Positions 40,320 to 48,141 of a DNA stretch of 64,000 nt are shown here, in pieces (position 1 is the stretch's first letter; each line of letters opens with the position of its first letter). The notes below the pieces were generated by a model. That model worked only from the letters and a program-made list of their open reading frames with translations. It had not been told where the DNA came from and did not search any database. This DNA is from JAGOLU01 sp037138475 (GTDB lineage: Bacteria > Patescibacteriota > Microgenomatia > UBA1406 > GWC2-37-13): the NCBI GenBank assembly GCA_037138475.1, contig JBAXII010000002.1, forward strand, positions 27,845 to 91,844, in the 5' to 3' direction. The position numbers were made by a program, and so were the translations under genes.

Positions 40320-41852
40320 TTATCCACGAGGAAAGAGTGGGGAGATCTTTGCGATTTTGCCACTGGTCACTTTTTGGATGGTCTCCCCTATCTCAGGCAT
40401 ATAGGGGATGAGCTCTGAACCTATCGTATTGAGCTGTGCAAGCACATCGACCATGAACTCTTTACGTTCATCTGCGGATTTTGCCCACGGCTCATACTCA
40501 TTGAATGATTTGTTGATAGTTTTTATTTGCTCCCAGAGCGTTACGAGACGGGCCTGGTAGTCGAATTCAGGCAGCACATAGGAATTCAGTAGAGTAGTAT
40601 GTAAGGTGTCAGTATGTAAGTTGGGAGTATGTAAGACGTCAGTATGTAAGTTGGCAGTTGTATTTGGATGTGAGCCAAGGGAAGATCCTGAAACAAGTTC
40701 AGGATGACTAGGGCTTTGGGCACTTGCCACCTCAATCCCGTCCTTGGCGGCGATGGCACAGGTGCGACTGATGAGGTTGCCCAGTTCATTTGCCAGATCG
40801 GCGGTGTACAGCTGTGTCATGCGAGTCTCACTATAGTCGCCATCGTCATGAGGAGGGATCTCTCGGCTCAGGTAGTAGCGTGTGGCGGCAATCCCATGAT
40901 CTTTTACCAGCGCAAATGGATCTACGACATTGCCAAGCGTTTTGCTCATCTTTTGACCATTACTGGTGATGAATCCATTGGTAAATAGGTGTGTGGGGAG
41001 AGGTAGTCCGGCTGACTGTAGCATAGCGGGCCAGTAGATACCATGGAACTTTATGATATCTTTACCTATCGAATGACAACGTATGTCTGAGGCTTCCCAA
41101 TAGGATTTGTACCTACTCTCATCCTCGCTCCCATAGCCAAGTGCCGTGATGTAGTTCGTGAGCGCATCGTACCAGACATACATACGCTGGGAGTCGTCAC
41201 CAGGCACGGGTATCCCCCATCCTTTGACGCGGGTGGCAGGGCGCGATATCGAAAAGTCCTGCAACCCCTTTTTGACAAAGTTCAGAAGCTCATCTCGTCT
41301 ATAACTTGGGTATATCGTGAGTTTGCCACTCTCCAGTAGATCCTCGAGAAAGGTCTGATATTTTGACAGGGCAAAAAAGTAGTTTTCCTCCTCCACTATC
41401 TCGAGCTTGCGGTTGTGATCGGGACATATGTTATCAGGGAACGCTCCATCCTCATAAAATGTCTCACATCCCACACAGTAGAGCCCTGTGTAGCTTTTTT
41501 TATAAATATCTTTTGCACTGAGGCTCCAGAGCTTTTGACAGCCGAGGGCGTGCGCGGGTGAGCTGGTTCTGATGTAGATGTCACTGGTGATCTGGTACTC
41601 ACTGAGGAGTCGCTGAAATACCGACACTTTTTCATCCACAAACTCTTGGACTGATTTGCCTGCCTTTTCAGCTGACTCGACATTTTTGAGCGCATTCTCA
41701 TCTGATCCTGCGGTAAAGAGGACTTCGTGACCACTTGCACGGAGGCTCCGCGCAAGGACGTCTGTTTGGACGTATCCGAGCGCATGTCCAATATGTGGGT
41801 TGCCATTTACATAGGGTATGGCGGTGGTGAGGAGGACGCGGGACTTTTTCAC
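40320..41852 (-). CDS. metG: Methionyl-tRNA synthetase with an in-frame repeat insertion
   Basis: Charges tRNA-Met. The 510-residue protein has TTAIPYVNGNPHIGHALGY (HIGH near residue 20), the Cys-type zinc knob (YCVGCETFYEDGAFPDNICP), and KMSKTLGN (KMSKS loop, near 305), then the helical anticodon domain. Between residues about 382 and 420 the protein carries SHPELVSGSSLG and four five-residue repeats (NLHTD, VLHTP, NLHTD, TLHTT) encoded by dispersed DNA repeats. I set the start at the GTG 41852 because TATAAT lies exactly six bases before it and the protein then begins MKKSRVLLTTAIPY as in the family; an ATG five codons upstream lies across the -10 box. It is four bases... 20 bases downstream of a small membrane gene. 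Confidence 0.95.
   Translation of the reverse strand: MKKSRVLLTTAIPYVNGNPHIGHALGYVQTDVLARSLRASGHEVLFTAGSDENALKNVESAEKAGKSVQEFVDEKVSVFQRLLSEYQITSDIYIRTSSPAHALGCQKLWSLSAKDIYKKSYTGLYCVGCETFYEDGAFPDNICPDHNRKLEIVEEENYFFALSKYQTFLEDLLESGKLTIYPSYRRDELLNFVKKGLQDFSISRPATRVKGWGIPVPGDDSQRMYVWYDALTNYITALGYGSEDESRYKSYWEASDIRCHSIGKDIIKFHGIYWPAMLQSAGLPLPTHLFTNGFITSNGQKMSKTLGNVVDPFALVKDHGIAATRYYLSREIPPHDDGDYSETRMTQLYTADLANELGNLISRTCAIAAKDGIEVASAQSPSHPELVSGSSLGSHPNTTANLHTDVLHTPNLHTDTLHTTLLNSYVLPEFDYQARLVTLWEQIKTINKSFNEYEPWAKSADERKEFMVDVLAQLNTIGSELIPYMPEIGETIQKVTSGKIAKISPLFPRG
40596..40650. repeat. 15-bp tandem repeat inside metG (4 copies)
   Basis: AGTATGTAAG occurs at 40596, 40611, 40626 and 40641, exactly 15 bases apart, so each unit encodes five residues and keeps the frame. 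A 19-base piece of it is identical to 46034-46052. Confidence 0.95.
40670..40706. repeat. Dispersed GTCATCCTGA element inside metG
   Basis: On the minus strand this reads GTCATCCTGAACTTGTTTCA followed by GGATCTTCC: a hairpin TCCTGAAC/GTTTCAGGA of the common intergenic type. In the metG frame it gives HPELVSGS, a peptide known to arise when such repeats are translated. Confidence 0.85.
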
Positions 41853-41858
41853 AGCTAG

Positions 41859-41864
41859 ATTATA
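41859..41864 (-). promoter_or_regulatory. -10 box fixing the metG start
   Basis: TATAAT on the minus strand, six bases (CTAGCT) before the GTG at 41852. The six-base spacing recurs at several genes here. No clear -35. Confidence 0.5.
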
Positions 41865-41871
41865 CATCGCA

Positions 41872-42327
41872 CTAGTGCTTTTTATGCCGTATGGTGGGAG
41901 CTGAAGAGCGAGCTGATTGGTGATGCTTGATCATGTAGATGAAAAATGAGCTAATAAATGCAAAGAAGCTACCACCAATGATATGTACCACACTGCCAGT
42001 TTTGAGCCCAAATACAACCTTGAGGATCCCTTGAAAAATACAGACTATGAAGGAGAGTTTGACTGCCAACTCGTTATGTTTGAAAAAGAGGAATGAGATG
42101 AGTGCAAAGACAGCGAGTTCAATGACGGGCATGACAAGTGCTACTACGTAAATGAGTATGTTTGATGCACTCGCGAGTGCGAGCATCACCGCTGCTCTTT
42201 TTTCTGGGATAGCCATCATGGAGATGGCAAAAATCAGATTGGTCGCTGTAATTACTGCATACACTCCACCTGACACGCGCCACCAATCAATGTGCCATGA
42301 GCGAGCTGGCTTTGCAATGTGATTCAT
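41872..42327 (-). CDS. Four-helix membrane protein (151 aa)
   Basis: A 151-residue protein with four predicted membrane helices (about 22-42, 47-63, 67-90 and 95-135 in two parts) and short basic ends (WWRVSG near the start, RSSAPTIRHKKH at the end). No family recognised. It sits 20 bases upstream of the metG start on the same strand, so read-through into metG is possible though metG seems to have its own -10 box. Confidence 0.65.
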   Translation of the reverse strand: MNHIAKPARSWHIDWWRVSGGVYAVITATNLIFAISMMAIPEKRAAVMLALASASNILIYVVALVMPVIELAVFALISFLFFKHNELAVKLSFIVCIFQGILKVVFGLKTGSVVHIIGGSFFAFISSFFIYMIKHHQSARSSAPTIRHKKH

Positions 42328-42385
42328 GTAAGGATAACCATATCATATGTGTGGCCATAGACGCAAGCCCACCCTGAGGGTCATG

Positions 42386-42414
42386 GTGACATGTGACTAA
42401 ATCCCAGGTACTAT
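42386..42414 (+). promoter_or_regulatory. Promoter of the L,D-transpeptidase gene, leaderless type
   Basis: GTGACA at 42386-42391, a 17-base spacer, TACTAT at 42409-42414 and seven bases to the ATG at 42422. It decides between this ATG and a GTG at 42416. Confidence 0.6.
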
Positions 42415-42421
42415 TGTGGCC

Positions 42422-43696
42422 ATGACATGGCACAAGCTCAACCTATATCGGGTCGCCGCACTCGTGAGTGTAGTGGCGGTCGTAGTGGTTTTCTCGTTTG
42501 GTCTGCGAAGTGGGATAGAGGTCAAGCGGAATGTATTGACACATGCCTCACAAACAAAAGCAAAGCTGGATACAGCTCAATCTCGCTATGACATACAGAC
42601 CACAGACTTATCACGTCGTCACGAAGAAGCTGTGCAATATCTGGACCGTTTCTGGGCTCCTGTTACTCCATGGATGACTCACAAGGTAGACAAAGATCTC
42701 ACAACCATCGACGCACAAACACAACACGAATATGTGAAAAAACATGATTTTATTCTCTCGACTATACTCGCCAATGAGTCCAAACTCACCCGGATACTGC
42801 ACGATCCTGAAGATACTGACATGACTGTATTATCAGAAGGTCGCGCATATCTTGCTACGCGAAGCGCAGACATCATCGAGCTCAATAAAATCGCAAATAT
42901 AAACACCGCAACGCTTGATAGAGCGCTCCTCATCTCCAGCGAGTTGGAATCACACATGGATAGATTTCAGTCAATCATCCTCACGCAGCGCAAGAAAGAG
43001 TTTGCCGATCTGCTCGCCACCATACTCAGCGACATAGATTTGTTTCTCGCTTTTTTCAAAAAGCGCGTTGGATATGATGCGCAGATACTCGCGCTGGGCG
43101 AAGCACGCACTCAGACAGCAGGCTTTCAACAGCTGCAACCAGACCTTGAGGGACTCGCTATCATCGAAAAACAAGTAAAGACAGAGCTATACCCACTCCT
43201 TGCGAGTGCACAAAGTAGTAGAGACACCATACAGCAACAAGAGCAAGCAGAGTATCAACGCAAGCTCATCGAGCTGGCAAAAGCCCAGACTTTTATACCT
43301 GAAGCTCCAGTCAAGGAAGGCAAGGTCATATTCGTTAGTCTCGCTACGCAACGATTGTATGCGTATGAAAATGGCACCTCACTTTTTTCATATCCTGTAC
43401 CTGTGACTACCGGAAAAAGCAATCATGCCACCGTCACCGGTGAGTTTGAGATTTTTCAAAAAAGCACTGACTTTACCATGAAGTCTCCATTCCCAGATGA
43501 ACCCTACACACTTTTTGTCAAATATTGGATGCCGTTTTATAGCGGATATGGGCTCCACGATGCGCCGTGGAGGGGGACGTTTGGTGGTCAAGAATTTACT
43601 CAAAATGGCACCCACGGTTGTGTAAATATGCGAGAGGTTGAGGTCGCGCGGCTTTTTGAATGGGCACCAGTGGGGACGAAGGTAATTGTGCAATGA
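42422..43696 (+). CDS. L,D-transpeptidase (YkuD domain)
   Basis: Forms 3-3 cross-links in peptidoglycan or attaches proteins to it. The 424-residue protein has an N-terminal anchor (VAALVSVVAVVVVFSFGLRS), a long helical stalk (about 45-300) and a C-terminal YkuD domain: VSLATQRLYAYENGTSLFSY, VTTGKSNHATVTGEF, GYGLHDAPWRGTFGG with the active His, and NGTHGCVNM with the catalytic Cys. The usual SHGCxR has Thr for Ser and Asn for Arg. The Ser/Arg changes are in the motif but Cys, His and Gly remain. Confidence 0.88.
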   Translation: MTWHKLNLYRVAALVSVVAVVVVFSFGLRSGIEVKRNVLTHASQTKAKLDTAQSRYDIQTTDLSRRHEEAVQYLDRFWAPVTPWMTHKVDKDLTTIDAQTQHEYVKKHDFILSTILANESKLTRILHDPEDTDMTVLSEGRAYLATRSADIIELNKIANINTATLDRALLISSELESHMDRFQSIILTQRKKEFADLLATILSDIDLFLAFFKKRVGYDAQILALGEARTQTAGFQQLQPDLEGLAIIEKQVKTELYPLLASAQSSRDTIQQQEQAEYQRKLIELAKAQTFIPEAPVKEGKVIFVSLATQRLYAYENGTSLFSYPVPVTTGKSNHATVTGEFEIFQKSTDFTMKSPFPDEPYTLFVKYWMPFYSGYGLHDAPWRGTFGGQEFTQNGTHGCVNMREVEVARLFEWAPVGTKVIVQ

Positions 43697-43886
43697 AATC
43701 AGCAGATGAGGCAGGATGTAGGGTAAATTCAAAAAGTAAAATTCAAAAGTCAAAATTATGTATTTAGGACCTTGGTTATTATTTTGCAATTGATCCTACG
43801 CATCAATTGCTTCAAACGCAGCTGCAGAAATTAGAATTTGAATTGATACTAATTGCAGATTGTAAATTGCAGATTGCAGATTTGCC
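43697..43886. repeat. Low-complexity intergenic stretch with TTGCAGATTGTAAATT-like words
   Basis: Contains AAATTCAAAAGT words and three TTGCAGATT words in a row near 43853-43880. A close match to this TTGCAGATTGT(A/G)AATTG sequence lies inside the coding region of the ATP-grasp subunit gene at about 60251-60283. Confidence 0.6.
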
Positions 43887-45017
43887 CTACACCTCCTCCC
43901 CTATCTTCTTGGCGATCAGGAGGATGAGCTCCTTCACTCCCCCACCATCTTTGGCGCTCACGTAAACGGGATCGTAGCGTTTCGTCATGGCTTGGAGCTG
44001 CTCCACGGGAATGGCTGCGGGCAGATCGATCTTGTTCATCACCGTGATTTGAGGGATATGGAGCGCATCCAGATCGGCGAGCGTCTCATGCACCACCTGC
44101 ATCTTGAGCTCGATCTCAGGATCTGAGGCATCGATCACATGTACTATGAGGTCGGCGTGGATGGTCTCCATGAGCGTGGAGCGAAATGCTTGGATGAGGT
44201 TTGGAGGGAGGTTGTTGATGAATCCGATCGTGTCTGAGACGAGGATCTCTGGCGCCGGATGCTCATGATCATAGCTGAATACGCGCAGCTTCCCGAGCGC
44301 ACTGTCGAGAGTGGCAAAGAGAGCATCCTTCTCCAGCTTTTTTTTGCCGGTCACGGCATTGAATAGGCTCGACTTGCCTGCATTCGTATATCCCACGATC
44401 GCAACTGTCTTGATCCCGAGCTCCTTGCGACGCTGCATGCGCAGGTACCGATCATCAGCGAGCTTCTTCAGCTTTTCCTCGGTCTCTCTGACCTCCTCGC
44501 GCCAGTGACGCTTCATGCGCTCAGTATTCGTCTCGCCTAACCCCTTTGCTCCGATTCCCGCACCCTGGCGTGAGAGCACAAGGCCCATTCCGTAGATGCG
44601 TGGGCCCATGTGGCGCATCGCCGCGAGCTCGATCTGCAGGCGAGCCTCTGACGTACGCGCATGCTTTTTGAAAATATGAATGATGAGATCTACACGATCC
44701 CATACCTCAATATCAAAATTTGCCTTTTGGAGGATGAGCTTGAGCTCGTGTATCTGCCCAGGCTTGACGATGTCGTTGATGACAACGTACTTGAGTCCTG
44801 TTTTTTTGATCAAGTCAAATACCTCTTGGACTTTGCCAGAGCCAATATAGGTGGTCGGGTTTGGCTGCATGCGCTGTTGAACTACCGTGATGGTCGGGCG
44901 GTCGTGTCCCGCGTAGGTGTCGATGAGGAGCTTCGTCTCGTTTTGACGCCTGAGGACCTCCCCTGCCGAAAGGCGGGGTGTCGCGACGTCGAGGATGAGA
45001 AATGGGGAGGCTGTCAT
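43887..45017 (-). CDS. hflX: GTPase HflX
   Basis: Ribosome-associated GTPase that splits stalled 70S ribosomes. The 376-residue protein has the HflX N-terminal domain (NPTTYIGSGKVQEVFDLIKK; QIELAAMRHMGPRIYGMG; GIGAKGLGETNTE), the coiled linker, and the G domain with VGYTNAGKSSLFN (G1), SDTIGFINNLPPNLIQAFRST (G3) and MNKIDL (G4). The ATG at 45017 is used since TATAAT lies six bases before it; a ten-residue-longer frame starts above this box. Convergent to the transpeptidase. Confidence 0.95.
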   Translation of the reverse strand: MTASPFLILDVATPRLSAGEVLRRQNETKLLIDTYAGHDRPTITVVQQRMQPNPTTYIGSGKVQEVFDLIKKTGLKYVVINDIVKPGQIHELKLILQKANFDIEVWDRVDLIIHIFKKHARTSEARLQIELAAMRHMGPRIYGMGLVLSRQGAGIGAKGLGETNTERMKRHWREEVRETEEKLKKLADDRYLRMQRRKELGIKTVAIVGYTNAGKSSLFNAVTGKKKLEKDALFATLDSALGKLRVFSYDHEHPAPEILVSDTIGFINNLPPNLIQAFRSTLMETIHADLIVHVIDASDPEIELKMQVVHETLADLDALHIPQITVMNKIDLPAAIPVEQLQAMTKRYDPVYVSAKDGGGVKELILLIAKKIGEEV

Positions 45018-45023
45018 GGAGGT

Positions 45024-45029
45024 ATTATA
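45024..45029 (-). promoter_or_regulatory. -10 box of hflX, leaderless type
   Basis: TATAAT on the minus strand, six bases (ACCTCC) before the ATG at 45017. Confidence 0.55.
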
Positions 45030-45082
45030 GCCGACAGCGCATAACAATAGTCTGCTTGCAGACAGCGCATATATTCAGTACG

Positions 45083-45772
45083 ATGAAGCTGATGAAAAAA
45101 CATCTCTTTTTTATTTGGTCTCTGGTAGCAGTACTTGGGATGACCTTGAGTATTTTCAAATCAACACGTCATGCTCCACAACTAACACACGAGACTCTGA
45201 TCCAAAATGAAAGTGAATTACGTTTGGTTGCAGGTGCAACCTCACCTGCACCCACAGTACCACCGCGTGCCCCAGGCGAGGGAGGGGTAAAAAATATTTA
45301 TGGTCAAGAATGGATAAATAACGCTGATGGGTCGCAAACAGTGATCGGGCCGTGCGGAACTGCAGCATGTACCGGTGTATGGAAGGATGGTGGATGGGAT
45401 CCAAATTATAACAAGCCGGGCGCAGTGACTCCTGTTCCAATAAAAAAATCTAGCAGCAGCACTCCAGCATCTACTGCCAAAACGACCACCCCAACCCCCA
45501 CTCCCATCCCTCGGGCATTGCGAGAGATATTTGGACCAAACGTCGAGGTGCGAGCTAAAGCATGTAAGTCAGCCACGTCGTGTGTGGACGTGAAGCTCAG
45601 CTATGATGATAAAACTGGCCTTGTGGTAAAGACTGAGAATGCAGGACCTGCAGATCTCAAAGATGTGGTCTATATTGAGTTCATATTTGAAACAAAGACA
45701 TATCGTGTCCTCGTATCAGGAGGCAAACCTGCAAGTGCTGCTGGTCAACAGCCTGCTGCTGCAGCTCATTAG
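45083..45772 (+). CDS. Secreted or anchored Thr/Pro-rich protein (229 aa)
   Basis: A 229-residue protein with an N-terminal hydrophobic segment (HLFFIWSLVAVLGMTLSIF). An exported region follows with VKNIYGQEWINNADGSQTVI and a Cys pair (GPCGTAACTGVW), then a Ser/Thr/Pro linker (about 115-150), a small C-terminal beta domain with another Cys pair (AKACKSATSCVDVKLSYDDK) and a Gln/Ala tail. No family recognised. It converges with the second member of the FFxxxSPT family, 12 bases away. The ATG at 45083 is chosen because the longer frame overlaps hflX's start; 45092 is also possible. Confidence 0.7.
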   Translation: MKLMKKHLFFIWSLVAVLGMTLSIFKSTRHAPQLTHETLIQNESELRLVAGATSPAPTVPPRAPGEGGVKNIYGQEWINNADGSQTVIGPCGTAACTGVWKDGGWDPNYNKPGAVTPVPIKKSSSSTPASTAKTTTPTPTPIPRALREIFGPNVEVRAKACKSATSCVDVKLSYDDKTGLVVKTENAGPADLKDVVYIEFIFETKTYRVLVSGGKPASAAGQQPAAAAH

Positions 45773-45784
45773 ATTGAAATTATT

Positions 45785-46339
45785 TTATAGAGGTGACAAC
45801 ACAGTGATCTCTCCTCCATCCTCTCCGGTAGCAGTACTAGATCCATATTGGACTGCAGGGGGGAGCACAATCTCCTCAACGACTCCATCATTTTTATAAA
45901 ACACGCTCGCGCTCACCTCGGTAAAACCGTTACTCCTGAGGAGCGCTTTCTGCTCACCGACACTGCTATTTGCGACAAAATCAACAGCTCGTGGTGCCAG
46001 TGTTGGAGCAGGAGTGGGGGAAATCTGTAGAACAGTATGTAAGACGTCAGTAGGTAAGATCGGAGTTTGATTTTGAGCATTGGTTTCCTTCACAGGCAAT
46101 TCAGCCTTTGGCAGTTGAGATTGAGTTTGGGCTTGTGGTGCTGAAGGTCTCGCAAATAGTGAGGCGATATATTGGGTGTCGACAGGAGGAATTTCTGGAT
46201 GGGTAAATCTCTCTACTGCTGCCATATTCACCGTCGGGGAGTGAGCTATAAAAAAAGTATTATCGATCTGATTACTCAGCAGAAGACTCACCCCGATAAT
46301 GGAGAGGATTTTGAGTTTGCGGTACAGACTGGGAAACAT
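45785..46339 (-). CDS. Small anchored protein of the FFxxxSPT family, copy 2
   Basis: A 184-residue protein: basic start (MFPSLYRKLKI), one membrane helix (LSIIGVSLLLSNQ), then FFIAHSPT at the same distance as in the copies at 8778 and 61880, a long Pro/Gln-rich linker and a C-terminal domain (VGEQKALLRSNGFTEVSASV) ending ITVLSPL; copy 3 has VEVVSPL. In the linker ILPTDVLHTV is encoded by two 15-bp repeats that also occur in metG. Function unknown; the secreted protein gene next to it converges on it. Confidence 0.75.
   Translation of the reverse strand: MFPSLYRKLKILSIIGVSLLLSNQIDNTFFIAHSPTVNMAAVERFTHPEIPPVDTQYIASLFARPSAPQAQTQSQLPKAELPVKETNAQNQTPILPTDVLHTVLQISPTPAPTLAPRAVDFVANSSVGEQKALLRSNGFTEVSASVFYKNDGVVEEIVLPPAVQYGSSTATGEDGGEITVLSPL
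46034..46058. repeat. 15-bp repeat, 2 copies, inside the FFxxxSPT copy 2 gene
   Basis: AGTATGTAAG at 46034 and AGTAGGTAAG at 46049, 15 bases apart; 46034-46052 is identical to 40626-40644 in metG. Confidence 0.9.
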
Positions 46340-46387
46340 CGGATCATCTTACACTAAAACCTCAGGTGAGTACAAGCGCTCGAGCAA

Positions 46388-47596
46388 TCAAGGAGCTTTG
46401 TAATATTTTTTCCCCTTCACATTTGCAGGAAGGTACTCCTGAGTGACTGTGTTCCCTTTCTCTTCCTCTTTCCACGGATAGCGGATGTGACCATCGCCAT
46501 ACCCTTCAGCTTTGACTACTTTGTTCACCGCATTGCGCAGGTGGAGTGGGATGGGATCCCAGGGCAGGTTTTGCACGTCAGAGAGCGCGAGACTGATACC
46601 ATCGTAGCTCGCCGTCGATTTTTTGGCGGTGGCGAGATAGGTCGCGCACTGAGCGAGGATGATCCGGGCCTCAGGCATGCCAATGAGAGCGACCGCCTGC
46701 ATACATGATGTAGCGACCACGAGTGCCGTAGGCTGGGCATTCCCCACGTCTTCGCTCGCAAATATGACCATGCGCCGTGCGATAAAAACAGGGTCCTCTC
46801 CACTCTCTATCATACGGGCCAGGTAGTGCAACGAGGCCTCAGCAGAGCCCCCGCGCATGCTTTTGATAAATGCAGATATCGTGTCATAGTGCTCCTCTCC
46901 TCCTTTGTCATAGCGGGAAGTCTTGGACTGGAGGACTGACTGGAGGTGAGCCAGGGTGAGCTTTTTCTGACCTGATGCGGCGAGTTCGATGGCGCTGATG
47001 ATCTTGCGCGCGTCTCCGCTGCCATAGGAGATGAGAAAGTCCACGACTTCCTTTGGCGGTTTTGCGAGTCCGAGATGCTCACCTGCCTTGGTGATGATCC
47101 GCTGTATGTCTGCGGCAGTATGTGGCTGGAGATGGTAGACCTGACACCGAGAGACGAGCGCTGGTATGACGCTAAACCCCGGATTTTCGGTCGTCGCACC
47201 AAACAGGGTAAGTATTCCTTGCTCTACCGCACCCAAGAGTGCGTCTTGCTGGAGTTTGTTAAACCGATGGATCTCATCTATAAATAGGATGGTATGAGTC
47301 GGCTCGGTGGGGAGCTCAGCGCGCCTGCGTTTGGCGGACTGGATGATCGCTTTGATATCACTCGTGCCACTTTCGACTGCAGATATGGAGACAAATACCG
47401 CATCGAGTGCGGTGGCGATGAGCTGTGCGAGTGTGGTCTTGCCACATCCTGGTGGCCCCCAAAATAGGAGCGATGGCACGCTCCCCTCCTCTACCATGCG
47501 AGTGATGGGCCTCCCAGTGCCCACGAGATGTGATTGACCTATATAGTCAGCCAACTGGGTGGGCCTGAGGATATGTGCGAGCGGGACGTGGGACAT
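46388..47596 (-). CDS. rarA: Replication-associated recombination protein A (MgsA/RarA)
   Basis: AAA+ ATPase working at stalled replication forks. The 402-residue protein has LRPTQLADYIGQSHLVG, Walker A GPPGCGKTTLAQ near residue 47, Walker B TILFIDEIHRFNKLQQDALL near 103, sensor 1 GATTENPGFSVIPALVSRC, and the C-terminal tetramer domain (SGEDPVFIARRMVIFASEDV; AYLPANVKGKKYY-like end). The start at 47596 follows a TATACT by six bases; an ATG six codons earlier is less likely. Confidence 0.95.
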   Translation of the reverse strand: MSHVPLAHILRPTQLADYIGQSHLVGTGRPITRMVEEGSVPSLLFWGPPGCGKTTLAQLIATALDAVFVSISAVESGTSDIKAIIQSAKRRRAELPTEPTHTILFIDEIHRFNKLQQDALLGAVEQGILTLFGATTENPGFSVIPALVSRCQVYHLQPHTAADIQRIITKAGEHLGLAKPPKEVVDFLISYGSGDARKIISAIELAASGQKKLTLAHLQSVLQSKTSRYDKGGEEHYDTISAFIKSMRGGSAEASLHYLARMIESGEDPVFIARRMVIFASEDVGNAQPTALVVATSCMQAVALIGMPEARIILAQCATYLATAKKSTASYDGISLALSDVQNLPWDPIPLHLRNAVNKVVKAEGYGDGHIRYPWKEEEKGNTVTQEYLPANVKGKKYYKAP

Positions 47597-47902
47597 GGAG
47601 GAAGTATAAGGCAAAGCCGGGAAGCTGCAAGCAGCGAGCTACTGAGCTATAAGTCAATACAGTGACGAGTGCTAAACTGTCATCTTGAGCGTGAGCGAAA
47701 GATCACACATCTCTCCCCCTCCCTATTCCGCAGTCGCAGGTTCCCCTGTAGTCGTTTGATCGTGATCCAATCTACAAAAGTAGAAATAGATTATGAGAGG
47801 TAGTTACATTGTGATGAAGGAGCGCACATAAGCCGCGATTGTCCTAAAGTCACTCATGGCACTGTGTTATACTGATGTTGCACTTACAATTTCTTTACGA
47901 AT
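47597..47902. other. Divergent intergenic region of about 300 bases
   Basis: Between rarA and the DUF4177-like gene. It holds the rarA promoter (47603-47630), a degenerate GTCATC element near 47675-47710 (GTCATCTTGAGCGTGAGCGA), and a TATACT at about 47868-47873 that could serve the DUF4177-like gene with a ~25-base leader. I see no gene or RNA. Confidence 0.5.
47603..47630 (-). promoter_or_regulatory. Promoter of rarA, leaderless type
   Basis: Minus strand: TTGCAG (47625-47630), 16-base spacer, TATACT (47603-47608), then six bases to the ATG at 47596. Confidence 0.6.
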
Positions 47903-48121
47903 ATGGCCGTGATACACACCTCTTTTGAGTATAAAGTCAGAGTATTTCTAGCGGAAAATTATGATTACACGATGCTTAATGATGTGTTTTATAAAGACAT
48001 TCAAGATGAATTGAACAAAATGGGAAAAGAAGGTTGGGAACTCGTAAGCTTCCTAGTACTTACAGAGGTTAATGCGCTCCCTGAAGGATATGTCTGCACA
48101 CTAAAGCGAGCCTTAAATTGA
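47903..48121 (+). CDS. DUF4177-like small protein
   Basis: A 72-residue protein, MAVIHTSFEYKVRVFLAENY, with the DUF4177 pattern: an opening strand with YKV, a helix, then LNKMGKEGWELVSFLV and a closing strand (YVCTLKRALN). The family (small alpha-beta proteins with G-x-E-G-W-E-L-V) has no known function. It converges with the serine hydrolase gene 20 bases away. Confidence 0.75.
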   Translation: MAVIHTSFEYKVRVFLAENYDYTMLNDVFYKDIQDELNKMGKEGWELVSFLVLTEVNALPEGYVCTLKRALN

Positions 48122-48141
48122 ATGAGGACAAGGTTAAGAAT

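Noticed and set aside
40596..40650. Evenly spaced repeats considered as a CRISPR array
   Set aside because: Units are 15 bases with 5-base spacers, inside metG, with no cas genes; no CRISPR array was seen in the window.
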